DNA of 64,000 nucleotides, from positions 190,899 through 254,898 of the forward strand of contig QJNS01000035.1 of NCBI GenBank assembly GCA_004154925.1. The letters run 5' to 3'. The DNA comes from Monosporascus cannonballus. Taxonomy: Eukaryota; Ascomycota; Sordariomycetes; Xylariales. Positions 21,751 to 35,098 of this stretch are shown here, piece after piece. Position 1 is the first letter of the stretch. Each line of letters opens with the position of its first letter. The notes beneath the pieces are model-generated. The model had not been told where the DNA came from. It worked only from the letters and a program-made list of their open reading frames with translations, and ran no database searches. The position numbers and the translations under genes were made by a program.

Positions 21751-24700
21751 AAAAATCTTAGAAAGTATTTAAAAATAATAATAAATAAATTAATTATAAA
21801 TAGAGTATATAGGTTAATCCGAAATTATATATTATATTCAACTATAAATAATACGATATTTTTGTACGATTTTATAAAAAACAAAACGTTTAAACGGAAT
21901 ATAATTAATTAAAATTACGTAAATTATAAATTTCATTATTTATATTAATTTCGTTAATAATTATACTATATACTGTATTATAAAATATTATTTTTTTTTA
22001 TTTGCGGTTTTATTACCGGAAATAAATAAATTACGTTAGTATAATAATTAAAAAAAATACGGTAATATATAAAACGATCCTTAAATTAATTAACTAAAAT
22101 TATGTAACTAATAAAATCGTATTAATATTAAAATTATAATATAAGTATTATATTGTTTATAAAAATATACAAAATAATAAAAAGATAAAAATTATATTAA
22201 CGGTTTATTTTCGTCCGATAAATTCGTATTTTACTTATCCGATAACGATAAAAACGATAACGAACCGCCTAAATCAGGATTATTAATTAAGTTATCGATA
22301 ATTTGTACTATAAAATCATGACTTTTTTCCGTATATTAAATATTATGGTTATCTGGAACCAAATTATTTTTAACAAATCCGGTATTAAAAGTTTTTCAGG
22401 TAATTACATTAAAGCTATTTATAAATTAATTTTTTTTGCCGTATCTAGCTAATTAAATTTACTTACGTTATTAATAATAAATACGATATTATTAAAATCG
22501 ATAAATTTAATTTTTATAGTTTTACAGCCCGGAACCAAAATATTTTCGGAAATTTAGCCGTCCTTTTTAATTCGAAACGGATATCCTTTAATAAACTAAA
22601 AATTCCGAAACAAAAAATAAATATATTCGAAAATTTCGATACGAAAATCCCGAATAACGTAATATTTATTTCGCGAAAAAGCATAACGGGTATAAAATTC
22701 ACATTATAAAGATATATGGTACTTAATTAAAAACAAATTTCGGAAAAAAAATAATATTAACGTTATACATATTATTTTTTGACCGGCGGAATTCGCCAAT
22801 AAGTTACAAATTATAATATTCGCTCTTTCGATTAAATATTTTCCATATTTTTTTGGATTTTATTAAAACCAGATTTAATATTACAATTAAATTAATAAAT
22901 ACTTAATTTAATATTATAAGACGTAATTTTTAATCAAAATAAAATATTTTTTTGCCGTAATTAAATTAACCGGCCTTATAAAAAAATAATAATATCGGTA
23001 TTAGCCGTCTAATATAATTAACGTCGCCATATCGTATAATATATAAAAAGTATAAATAAATCTAGGTTTTTTAAAGGAAACGGTAATAATTTCGAAATCC
23101 TTTATCGATAAAAACGGTATTAATTAATAGTTAATTATTATTTTTAATAAAATTAAAAAGTTTATTACCCTATAAAATATCGGCCATATTAAAAATATTT
23201 CCGGTCCCGTAATTATCCGATAAAAAAACTTTATTCGGCACGTTTTAATTAAAATTACGTTATTTAAAAAATAATACAAATAAGTCATATTCCAGAATTA
23301 AAAAATAAAATACTTACGAATAATTCGTTAAATATTTATATTATTAAGTAATATATTATTAATAAATAATAATAAAAGATTTTCGTCAGAAAAATCCTTA
23401 TTTATTAATACGTCTTAATTAGGACCTTGCAATACCTCCCCTATTTATCCGGTACGATTAAAATATTTAAAAATTCCGTTATATACGATAAATTCAAATT
23501 CGGCAACAATTAACCGAAAATATATATATTTTATAAATTTGGTATATTCAGTTTCCGAAAAAAAGTTTTCGATCGAAATATTTCGAAAAACTTTATATAC
23601 GTTAAATATTTATATTATAAATAATTCGTATCGGATACGTAATCCCTGTAGAAATAACATAAATATATAAATATTATATATATAAAAGATAAAAAATTTG
23701 AAAAAGTGGAATTTCGACAATTTTTAATATAATTACGTTATTTTATTTAAAAATTAACGATCCGCTTTTAAACTTATTTATGTTTTATACGTCCTAATTA
23801 TATTATCGGGCCAATAAATACATATAAATATAAATAAAAATAAAAAAACCATTATTTTTTATCGTATAAATCGGTTATTTCGGTTTAATTAACCTATATT
23901 TTCCGAATATAATTAATTATTTTTTAATTTTTATAAATAAGATAAAAAGGTTTCGAAAACCAATAAAAATTTTTTTAAATTTATATATCCTTTAAAAAAG
24001 TTTTCGATAAACGTTATAAGTATTATCGATAATGCCCTTATTTTCGTTAATTATATTTAACGAAATCGACCGGTATTTATTATACGGAATACGTTTTAAT
24101 TTAAGAAAACCGGAAAACTTTTATTTATTACGTTTATAAAATATATTAATAAGAACAAAAAATAAAATCCAGATAATATTAATTACGAATTAACAAAAAA
24201 TATTAAGCGGTACCAGATATTATTATAACGTTTTACAAAATTATTTTATTTTATAATATTAATTAAGCCGAAATATGGATTATTTTAATTTTTTTTAAAA
24301 AAATACGACTGTAATAATAAGTAAGGGTGGTATTAATATTTTGCATAACGGTACCGTATCGAAACGTTATATTACGACTATAATTTTAAATATTAAAATT
24401 ATTATATTAAAATATAATATCGCCTTATTATATATAATTATAAAATGCCGCTTATTTTAATCAAAATTATATAATTATAAAGGAATTAATACGGTTACTT
24501 TAATCTTTTTTATTAACCGAATTAAATTTTTATTTAACGTATAATAACTTTCGCCAATACTTAATTTTTTTAATATATCGATATTTTTCCGTAATAAATC
24601 CGAAAATAATAAAAACCTGCCTAAGAAATAAGGTAAATAATTGTTATTAATTTTAAAAGTTATTTTAACTATAATAGTTAAAATCATAAAAGAAATATAT

Positions 24701-25454
24701 ATAAATGTTCGGAGTATTATTATTACGAAACTATTTCGTTTTTTGCTTTGTCTTATACGATTATTATTTAATTTAAAAATTTAAACTAATTAAGGGCAAA
24801 CGTTTTTACAAAGTATTAACCTTTACTTAAGGTAATATAAATTACTTTAATTTCGAATAATACCTTTTCCGGCGGGCGACGGAATTTAGGCCCTTTTGCA
24901 AAAGCTATAAACTTTCCGTATAATATATTATAGTATTTACGTATAACGGAATCTTAATTAACCGAAATTAGAAAATTTTATTAACTTTCGCATATTAATA
25001 ATTTTTTGCATATTTATTTTTTTAAGACGTTAATTAATCGATTAATTTAAATAATCGAATTAACGGCTTAACTTAAATCGTTACAAAAAACCTAATTATA
25101 AATAAAATTTTTAAACGTTATATTCATTTTTTTATATTAATGCTAGAAATTTAAAATACGTATACGTATATTTTATTTTAAGGGCGTAACCCGGTAAAAT
25201 TAAAAAAATTCGGATTTATTATATTTTAAAAAAGGAAATAATAACGTAATAAGCTTAGGTTATAATTATTATACGCGTTACGATTTAAAAATGGCAAATA
25301 TGTTCTGATTAAAATCAGAATAATATTAATAATAAGCTATAACAGAAATAACGGTATATATATATATATATTTATAAAAATATTTTTTGTTATTAAATTA
25401 TTACGGATTTTCGTTTTTTTAAAGAAATAAATGTATTAAACGAAGCCGTTTTTA

Positions 25455-25730
25455 CGCAATTACTACTCAGGCCTCGCTGGCTCGTTACGGGGATTTAGGA
25501 TTTGATTGGTTAATATTTAGCGTTGTGGAGCGGTACTTGAGTGACTTTGAAGAAATTGGGAAAACGAGCCAGGGAGGTCTAAGCTAGCTGAGGTAACCTA
25601 TATCTGGGTCAGCAGGCGCTGCTAGCTAACTAGGGTTTGCACTACCCACCCACCCACGCTAAAATTTCCTACCACGAGTATCCGTGGATGGGTAAAAATT
25701 TAAGTAAATGGTTAACAGGGGTGCGGAAGT
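25455..25730. mobile_element. GC-balanced island with inverted repeats, possible hAT-type ends
   Basis: 25472-25486 (CCTCGCTGGCTCGTT) and 25563-25577 (AACGAGCCAGGGAGG) form an inverted repeat with one mismatch around 76 bp. Just downstream, TAGGGTTTGCAC and ACCCACCCACCCACG at about 25630-25662 face GTGGATGGGT at about 25692, with an inner CCACG-AGTATC-CGTGG hairpin; C-rich termini of this kind are seen in fungal hAT elements. GCTAGCT occurs twice (about 25582 and 25621). No coding sequence. Boundaries and class are uncertain. Confidence 0.4.
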
Positions 25731-26961
25731 AAAATTAAATTACTTATAGTCTAACTATCTATAAATATCTAAAGTGTAAAATAGTGAATTACTTGTAGAT
25801 ATCTATGTTAAAAATTAAATATTTATTATATAAATATAGTAAAAATTTACCGTTACGAAAATAAACAATTTACGTAATTTAAAGTTACATCTTATTAAAT
25901 ATTTTTAATATTAATTTTTAAATTAATATATTTAATTATTATATTTAAGCGAAATTATTCTTTTTATAAAATTAATCGTAATATAATACCGTATTAATTT
26001 ATATATTAATAACATATTTCAAGCGTTTAATTATTGTATTTTAGCCTAATTATTAGTAATAAGCATAATATTATATTACTTGATAAAATAAATTTTTTTC
26101 GAATCGTTTTTTAAAATTTAAGTGATTCGGAATTATTATTATTAATATTAATATAGGGTAAATAATAAGTTTTATTCGGATATTAATTTAACAATTATAT
26201 TACTTAACTTTTGTATATAATTTCGAAATAGCGTAATATTTTCGTTTATTTAACGAAATATGCCTCAACTTGTCATTTTGCTTTTTTAAGTTATTTTTTT
26301 CGAATTCGAATTTAGTAAGTTTTTCGTTTTTGTTTTCGTTATATATAAATTTTCGCAGTTTTTGCGAATAAATAAAATTTGAGAATAAGGTCGCTGTATT
26401 TAAAGCAATTTAATAGATTAACTGGCCTTATTATCTTAGTTATATAATAAATAAATTTTATATATTATAATGTTAAAATAATGCGTTTATCATAAATATA
26501 ATATAAATTAATAATTATTAACGGTTAATTCGTAAATTAAGACGTATATTATATATGCGGTTGTATTAGAAAAAAAATGTATTAAAAATAACTTTAATAA
26601 TTTTATATAAAATTTTGAGAATTAAGTATTAAAATTAAAATTTCGTTTCAATAAGTAAATTTTTAATAATTTTGCATATAAAATGTTAAAATAATACCTT
26701 CAGTATTAAAACATTGAAATCTTTTTAATATTTACGGATTTTACGAAATATAACGACTTAATAAAAATTTAATTAAAAATTAATTAATAAGATTTAAAAT
26801 ACTTATTATCGAGTTTTTATTATTTTGGCTTTTTAATTGTACTAGTTATATTCGTAACGGTTTTTTTAACTGTCGATTTGGTTTTGCCTTTGCCTTTAGC
26901 CGTATTTTTGCCTTTAGATAAGTATTTGCCTTTAATAACTTTAGCTTATAAGGTTAGGCGT
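25731..26961. repeat. AT-rich degraded DNA with a basic minus-strand tail
   Basis: RIP-type composition. On the minus strand near 26,830-26,950 a Lys/Gly-rich stretch reads VIKGKYLSKGKNTAKGKGK and then KSTVKKTV before a stop, like the basic tail of a transposase or gag protein. I cannot assign it. Confidence 0.4.
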
Positions 26962-27156
26962 TGTGAAAATATAGCTTCTACAAGGCTGCAGTTAGTGTCC
27001 GACCAGCCACAGACCCATACGCCAGTACAAATAACCATCTAGCGGCTAATAAGAAACGCCAGATAGAAGTAACCTAATATATTTACTTCTTGGAATCTGC
27101 TTTACGATTGATCGTAGATTATATTATCCTAATTTAAAGTTACTTATTATTTTATA
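26962..27156 (-). mobile_element. LTR of family E, copy 1 (195 bp, reverse)
   Basis: On the minus strand it starts TATAAAATAATAAG (TGTAAGATAATAGG with G-to-A changes) and ends TATATTTTCACA. It aligns along its length with the LTRs at 32336-32541 and 62066-62260, sharing AAGCAGATTCCAAGAAGTA-like and ATCTGGCGTTTCTTA blocks. The flanks (GGCGT / ATTTT) do not match, and the sequence beyond its 3' end is not the internal leader seen after the other two. It is therefore a 3' LTR or a rearranged solo copy. Confidence 0.65.
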
Positions 27157-30100
27157 ATTTTTCCATTTTCTTTATAAAAGGTACCGCGATAATTACAAGA
27201 ATTAAAGTTTGCTGATTATACAACAAACCTAAATTATTAATTTAAAAAACCGCCTATCGAAACCTAATTGACGAATAATCGATTACGATATAGAAACAAG
27301 CCAAAAAGTTTATAATAGAGCCTTAACAAATAAAGAATTATAATTTCCGAAATTTTAAAGTACTTTATATATATAATAAGAATATATTCCGATAATTGTT
27401 AATTAAATGGTCGGAAAACGGATAGAATATAATAACCGCATTTCGGAATTTAAAATAAAAAACTTAAACCTTTTAATAATAACCAGATTTTGAAAATGAT
27501 TTTTTAATAAAACGAATTATATTTGGATTTATTTCGATAATTAGTAAAATAATAAATAATAATATAAATTAAAAAGGTTTTATAAGTTAATTATTCTATT
27601 ATTATAAAAACATAAAGGCGATAAACAAATATTACGTTATAATTACTCGAGATTTTCTAAACGTACGTTAATTAAAAAAGAAAATTAAATAAAAATGATC
27701 ACGAAAGTTTATATCGAAAAATTAAAGTAAAATAATTTTTCTTATATTTAATAAGTTAGAAGTTATATGGTAATTGTTATTATAAACGTTTAACAATTAT
27801 ATTATATTGCGTTTAATGATTTTAATTACTAAAGAAATTCAAAATAAAAGAATTGTAGATTTTTATTAGAAAAAGTTATATAAATCTTAACCTTTTTAAT
27901 AAGCAATATAAGGAACAATTTATAAAATTACCATACCAACTCGATTAATTGCCGTTAGATTTTGATATCAAATCAAGATTTTTTATTTATAAAATAAAGC
28001 TTATAAACGTTTTACCTTTAATTATTTTTACTAATTAATACCAAGGTTACGAAATATTTTATTACGAAAAAAACGTTAAACTGAAATAAATTAATAACGT
28101 AATAAATAAGGTAAAACTTTATTAAAACGCCCAAAAATACGAAAAACAAACCTATTATCTTTTACTAGAGATATTAATAAGGATAAACGATCTTATTTTA
28201 AAGTTTTAAAAAAACAAATCTTTAAAGTAAATTAAAGATACCGCGTAAAAATAATAAAGACCGCGGGCGTTTTTATATTTAGAAAGCAGATAATCGCCGA
28301 TTTAATTCCGATCGAAACAAATCCATATAATTTGATATCTTTAATTTTTATTAGAGCTCATGTAAGTATTATAATTATGGAAAATTAGGCCATAAAAACG
28401 TAAATTAAAACCTAAAAAATACGAAAACCTTGTTATTTCGGCTATACAAAAATCGATTTTCGAAAGTTATATAGAACGTCATAAAATATAACGATAAATT
28501 AAATTAGTTTTTAGACATAAATTTAAAAAAAAAGCCGTAATAAATATGCACATTTAGTCCATTTTAGCTGATAATTATAGAATAGTCGAAATAAAGCTAC
28601 TTTTTAAAGAAAGGGCATTTATTAAAACAAATAAAGAGAATATAGCAATATAAGTAAATATAGATACCGAAACATAGATAAATACTATAAGTAAAAAGTT
28701 AGCAAAAAAACTTTATTTTTAACCAGTTTCCGTATATATTTCGAGCTTTATCAGCGTTAACGGCATATATATTAAATATTACTAAGTTTTCGAAATTTTT
28801 ATTATTATAATAAATAATAACGAAAACGAACAAAAGTTTAAGTAAATTTATTTTGTAATGTGTCGTAATCGAAAAGCGCCTAATATTTTATTATTTAAAT
28901 TAATAATAAGTAAATTAGGTGTTTTATTAAATATAAGTATATGTTAATAATTATATAAATTATTATAAAAGGACAACGAGCAGAAAATTATAAATTTAAC
29001 ATGTTTTAGTAAGTAAATTTATATTATTAACATAGTAAGCCTAAATTAATAAATTAGATATTTTAAAATTTATAAACTAATAGGAACGGAGGATAATTAA
29101 CCTTTTGTATATCTTGAAAGTTTTCAGCGAATATATTCTAAAAAGATAGCGAAAGAACATTTTTAGCTACTAAAGGCAAAATATGTAATAACTTTGATCT
29201 TAGAAAAAACACTTTTATTTGGTCTAATTTATTCCATTTCGGAAATATAGCGAAAATATTGGAAAAATACATTCGAAAAAATCTAAAAATAAGACGGATA
29301 CATTATTTAAAAGCGGACGTGAACGTACTAATATTATTCGTACTTAAGAAAACCGGTAATTTATAATGATTCGTTAATTATAAAGAGTTAAATCGAATAA
29401 CAATAAAGAACTAATTTTTTTACCTTTGATTTTAAAAGTAATAAATCGTTTAAGAAGAATTAAGATATTTTCGAAAATTAATTTTAAAAATGCTTATTAT
29501 TATATTAAGTATAAAAAGTGGATTAATAAAAAATTATTTTCTGAATACGTTACGAGTAGTTCGAATATATAATTATATTATTTAATTTTATTCACGTATA
29601 GATTACGTTTCAAAATTATATATAAAAAGTATTAACTAGATTAATTAACTCGATATATATGGTATATTTAGATAATATAATTATTTATTCAGATAACGAA
29701 AAGAAGTATGCGAAATATTTTTAATTACTTTACGAATTATTTGTTAAAATATCTGCATATCAATCTTTTACAAAAAAGAAATATCTTTTAAGTTTTATAA
29801 TTAATACCGATAAGTTGAAAATAGATCGCCGACCTATCGACGTTATTAAAACGTAGCTAAAGTTAAAATCGATTTATAATATTTAAATTTTTTTAAAATT
29901 TACGAATTTTTATTGAAACTTTATCGTTTATTACTTATATATTACGGAACCTATTACTAGATTATTAAAAAGGGCGTAATATCAAGATAAAAAAACAAAG
30001 TTTTATTGCTTTAAAAATTAAAAAGGCGTTTTATAAATTAAAGGATATCTTTTAGTCGGTGATTATTTTCCGATATTAAAATAAGGTGTTACGGCACTAG

Positions 30101-32335
30101 CAAAGCGGCTTATTTAAGCCGCTGTTTCGCTATATATATGCAAGCGCGTAGCGCTTGCTAAATAGCTCGCTTCTTTCTTCCTCGTACAATAATAGAATAT
30201 CTTCTAGAAACTTAAGAGACGTACAGCGCCGTGACATAAGGCTAAAAATATTAAGGTTAAAATAAACGCCTTAATAAAAGCTATATTAAGGATATTTTTA
30301 CAAGAATACGAGCAATATTAATCCCTAATCGTATATCGGTTGCGAAAGCTAAATTTGATCGAAAAGCGGTAAATTATAAAGTAATAAGAATTATTAACGA
30401 TTATAAAAAGCCTGGAATATTAGCGGTAATATTTTAATGGTACGGAAAAAATTTCTTAATACTTATCGATTATATAGTATTAAAAAATATAATAAAAACG
30501 CTGGCGCGTAATCTTAGAAGAAAGTTAACCCGATAGGTTCACTATCTTGCGTAATTTAATTTTAAGATTTAATACTGTCCGGACGCTATTAACCCGACAG
30601 ATAAGTTATTTAAAAGCCCGGATTATATATTGGAGAAAATCGCGTATAAAAACGTAATTCTTACATTATTCAAAAAATTTAGATTTACGAATAATATGTC
30701 GAAAAACGTACCAAAAATGGTTGTAAATATATATTATATTTTAACGAATTATAAAAAGATAAAAGGCCTTATAAAAATAACGTAAAATTCGTTCACTATA
30801 AAATTCTTAAATAAATTTCAAATGGCGAAAGCTTAAATAATTATTATTTACGTAAAAGAAGTGGAGAACTTTCGTTGTATAATTGTAAGAAGTTTTCGAA
30901 ATAAAAAGGTAAAATATTATATATTTGCTGAATTTATCGTGTACGAATAATAATATAAGTACGAATTGCAATAATAATACGATTAGTAGTTAAATAACGG
31001 TAATCGCAAATTATAATTATATTACGATCGAATTCCAAGAGATTTAGAGAAGATAAAACTAATACTAAGATTATTATTTATAACTAGTACGTTTTACGTT
31101 TTTTGACAAAGAAGCTAGTCAAAAACAAAACGGCGTTATGGTCGAAAATTTTCCAATAATTTTACGATCAGATCCGAAAGTTGTAAACCAAAAACCTAGA
31201 TATTATAAAATTAATATGAATAACTGGGTGTTAAATCGGTATAAAAAGAAAATATTTCTAAACCTGAATAAAGTTTTATATTATCGAAATAAATTCGTAA
31301 TTTCGTAATAAAAGATTTCATAGAATTAGTTAATTAATTAATATTTTAATATTTCGAAGGCAAAATACATAGGGTATATCGGTATGCTAAAACTAATACC
31401 TAAAAAGTTTAATTAGGAAAATATAGCCAATGATATTTAAAAATATACTAAATAATATTTAAACGATTATAATATAATAAAACGATACTATAAGCTATAT
31501 AGATAAATACAGCCATTATTGTTAACTAAATAATCTTTGTAAAAATTCTCGTTAAATTTTATAATAGAATTTTTTAAAAGCGAAAGTTTAAATAGATTAA
31601 AATATAATATAATTCTAGTAATGGTCGAGTTTTTACGAAATTAAAATTATTTATTTTTTTACGGTTAAAATCTTAACCGTAATCGAATTAGCTCAATTAT
31701 TTTACAACGAAGTTAAATATAAATTAGATACGCCAGTCAGAATTATTAACGATAAAGATAAATTATTAGTAAATTAATTCTAGACAAAATCTCATAAATA
31801 TCGAAAAATAAAACTGCAAATATTAATTATCGATTATATGTGAATTAATAAGTAAATAAAACGTATCTATTAAATTCTAAATTATTTTTTCCGTAAGTAT
31901 CTTAATAAATATTAAAATAAATGGATTGAGGTATTACTAAATACAGAATTCGTATATAATAATATATGGAATGTATTTATTAGCCGCTTTTAGTTCGAAG
32001 CCTTATATAAATACTATTTAAGGATAGTAAAATATCTTTTATAAAGATTTAAAGAATAAGTGTAAAGAATTAAGAAATATCTCGAAATAATAATAGTTAC
32101 TTATTAAACAATATACAAATATTAAAAAAAAGTAACTGCAGCCTAAAAGAAATATTATAATCGGCGCTATATACTTATAAAATCCTGATTAAGGCAATAA
32201 ATATGTATATTAATTAAAAGTTTTAAATTTAACAGCAAAAGAATAATAGTTATTTATGTTTAGGTTATAACCAAAAAATACAGAAGTTTTTAAATATATA
32301 GAATAATTTGTTTTACTAAATATTAATGGATAAAT
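27157..32335 (+). pseudogene. Ty3/Gypsy gag-pol relic, plus strand
   Basis: Retroelement domains appear in the right order despite stops in every frame. A zinc-knuckle-like YYNYGKLGHKNVN (near 28367-28408, with Cys replaced by Tyr as RIP would do) is followed by protease-like sequence near 28,660. The reverse transcriptase core YLDNIIIYSDNE lies at 29665-29700, corresponding to the YxDD catalytic box with the second Asp changed to Asn by G-to-A. RNase H and integrase remnants then run to about 31.9 kb. Gag, protease, RT and integrase would have been made as one polyprotein for copy-and-paste transposition. Its own LTRs are not clear: a family E LTR lies on each side, in opposite orientations. 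Confidence 0.65.
30087..30236 (+). mobile_element. Solo LTR-like element, family A, copy 3 (150 bp)
   Basis: Same length, ends (TGTTACGGCAC / GCGCCGTGACA) and internal hairpins as the copies at 5-154 and 5552-5701. Perfect 5-bp duplication TAAGG at 30082-30086 and 30237-30241. It sits inside the degraded Gypsy pol at 27.2-32.3 kb and is nearly unmutated, so it arrived after, or escaped, the RIP of its host. Confidence 0.85.
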
Positions 32336-32541
32336 TGTAAGATAATAGAGAGCTATAAGATGAGTAAGGTGATTTCCGATCAGTTCTAAAGCAGATTCCA
32401 AAAAGTAAATATATTAGGTTACTTCCATCTGGCGTTTCTCATTAGCTGCTAGATGGTAAATTTATATTAGTAAATAAGTCGATAGCTAATTGATAACTGG
32501 TCGGTTACCAGCCTTATCCTTATAAAGGCTATATTTTCATA
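32336..32541 (+). mobile_element. LTR of family E, copy 2, followed by internal leader
   Basis: Starts TGTAAGATAATAGAG and ends GCTATATTTTCATA (final CACA mutated). Contains TTATAAAGG as a likely TATA box. The sequence after it (ATTACTTCCTCTTTTTAAG...) aligns with the sequence after the LTR at 62066-62260, so this is a 5' LTR with its untranslated leader, orientation plus. Confidence 0.65.
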
Positions 32542-35093
32542 ATTACTTCCTCTTTTTAAGATATTGGTCTTTAATAATATTATTATTAATTTGATATAAT
32601 ACCTTTTGTAAATCTGGTTACGTATATTTGCTCATAATTTACCATTATATTATATTGTAAATAATTGCCGTAATAATTAATGCGTATTATGTTACGTAAT
32701 TAATTATATTCAGTCTAGTTCTTTATTATATTCCGTTTTTTACCTTATTTTATTTATCTTTTTTTTCTTTTCGCGCCCATATTTTTATTTTTTATACGCA
32801 CGCGTTCCGTTCGGTTTCTCGTTTTTTTTATTCTTATTTCGTTTTCTCCGTTTATTCTGCATATTATCTCCGTTCGCTATATTTTTTTTCGTAAGAAAAT
32901 TTAAAAAAAGTGGTATTTTGATATTAAGAAGGACTGGGATTTCTTCTAACGCTATTCTTTCGATATTGATAGTAAAATAAATATTAGTTATATTACGAAC
33001 GGTAATAAGCCGTATTATATTTACGTAATATAACGTTATTTTGATTATCGTACGGTTTACGTTTAAGTTTCGGGCGCCTTAAATTACATTATAACCAGTT
33101 ATTATTATAAAATCTTTTGCGTAGTAAATAATTACTTTTAATATTATTAATATCGTTATCTAATTTCTATTTAGATTTAGATCGTCCTTAAAAATGCCGC
33201 TTAAACGGTTTCTTAATTCGGTACCAATAATTAGGAGTTAATCGATGAGCTCGAAAAGGTTCGTATTGTAAATACCTAGTACGAATATTTCAACGTAGTT
33301 ACGGTCGGTCGTCAACTCGATATTTTTTGCGAAGCCGAATTTGCCTTTAACGCGATTATTATTAAAGAATATCGTTTCTTTAATATAATTAAAGTCGATT
33401 TCCGATTATCCGTTATAGTTACGAAAGTTCAATTTTAACGCCGTTTTATAAGTATTTGTGAGATAACGAAGGTGCGACGCTAGCCACAATACCAAAAGGT
33501 CAGCAATTCCAAACCCCCAATTGGGGTTTGGACACCTTAATCCACTTTATAAGGACTAGCTGTGCATATCATCACAGTATTACGGTTTTTTCTTATTATT
33601 CGGCGATTAATTTCCGATTAGGCGTAATTTTAAGGTATTTTTATAAATAAGGCGATTTTCGAAAGCCGTTATGCCGTTACGCTCTTTATTTACGAATATT
33701 TTCCGCCCGTTTTTTAACGCTTTAACGAAATTTTAATATTTATTAATAACTATAATTAAAAAACGGCTTTGCCCGGCGAAAGTATTATTAAATTTAAATA
33801 TATAAAACGTTTTAAGGATAGTGCCTTATTTCTGATTAGTAACAAATTATATTCCGGTTATTTGGGCCTTATTTTTCGTAAGGAATAAGATATTCCTAAA
33901 TCTTTTCCAGGTTTTATGCTTAATAAATTTAACAAACGTACTTGCTTTTTGCCGTCGTATATTTTCCGATTATTTTCTGATATTCTTATATTAATTTTCT
34001 TAATATGCTCATTAAGCGTTAATTAACGTAAGGTTTAATAATTAAGCGCGAAAGTTTGTTTTCGAAATAAAGGTTTAATTTTTTTTTACGTTATTTATAA
34101 GTTTCCAATCGATATACAAAAAGGTAGTTATTCGCTAAACGTTTTAAAGTAATTATATAATTAAGTTATATTTTAATATTAATATCTTTATTTTATTTGG
34201 AATTATTTTTTATAATTTCTGTAATTATTAGGCGATTAATCTCCAATCGGGATTTTAACTTAATTTATTTAAGCTTTATTAATAAATATTAAAAACAAAT
34301 CAGTTTTATTTTTTTTCGTAATACTTAATACGTAACCCAATATATCTTTTGCGATATCCGGATTTATCCAATTTAATTTAAACCTTAATAACGTATACTA
34401 TAAATTTGCCGACCGAATTATGTTATATTTAATCGAAACCAATATATTAAAATTATTATTTGGAAATAAAAATTTATTAAATGCTTAAAACGATATCTTT
34501 TTCGTAAATAATATAATCGATTTTAAAAACTCCTAAATTTATGTTCTAAAATTATTTAAAAATCAATAAAATAATAAGAAAATAACTAAAATATATTGAT
34601 TTTTTTAATAATAATAAACTTACTATGTTTTATACAAATTATAAAAAAAGCCTTATTTAACTTTTATATATTTAAAAAATTAAACATGACGTTAAATATA
34701 AAAGCGTTAAATATATAATACGATAATTAATAAATTACAAAATTTGTTAATATAGATATTGTCTTATTAATGACGAAATTGCAGTATATAAATATATATA
34801 ACTATTAATTACAATAAACCGCAAAAAGGTCTTCATTAAAATAAATTATATATTTGCAAATTATATATTAATTAACGGTTTAACGAAAACCTTAATACGC
34901 AAATTTTTAAGCACTTTAAAAAATAACTAAAACTAATAAATATTACAGAAATCTTTAATTAATAAAAAAACGTCCTATAAAACATTTCAAAAAGGAAATT
35001 AGCTAATTAGAAAAATTTAATCGCCGAAAGAAAAATAAAATGGACAGCTATAACTCTAGGAGTTGTAATAATTAATACCGTAAATATTTCAAG
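32542..35093 (+). pseudogene. Family E Gypsy leader and gag relic
   Basis: Follows the 5' LTR and aligns in patches with 62,261-63,300 (for example the stretches around 33,060 versus 62,750 and 33,950 versus 62,905), which shows two copies of the same element. RIP-type stops are present throughout. Interrupted by the solo LTR at 33457-33576. No RT motif was seen before the next element begins, so the copy is cut short. Confidence 0.5.
33457..33576 (+). mobile_element. Solo LTR-like element, family B, copy 2 (120 bp)
   Basis: Starts TGTGAGATAACG and ends CATATCATCACA. Perfect 5-bp duplication GTATT at 33452-33456 and 33577-33581. Contains the palindrome CAAACCCCCAATTGGGGTTTG and a TTTATAAGG box. 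Nearly free of RIP changes although the host sequence is heavily mutated. Confidence 0.85.
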
Positions 35094-35098
35094 ATATT

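Larger units (their letters stand above)
15142..25468. repeat. 10 kb AT-rich RIP-degraded block of unknown identity
   Basis: Uniformly AT-rich, with CpG retained and CpA/TpG scarce. No LTR pair, no reverse-transcriptase motif and no short intact solo element was found in it, unlike the other AT-rich blocks. Several stretches read as protein if TAA/TAG are taken as former CAA/CAG: minus strand about 18,886-19,640 and plus strand about 17,450-17,950 and 21,270-21,750. This suggests one or more multi-gene mobile elements, but I cannot assign a class. Confidence 0.6.
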
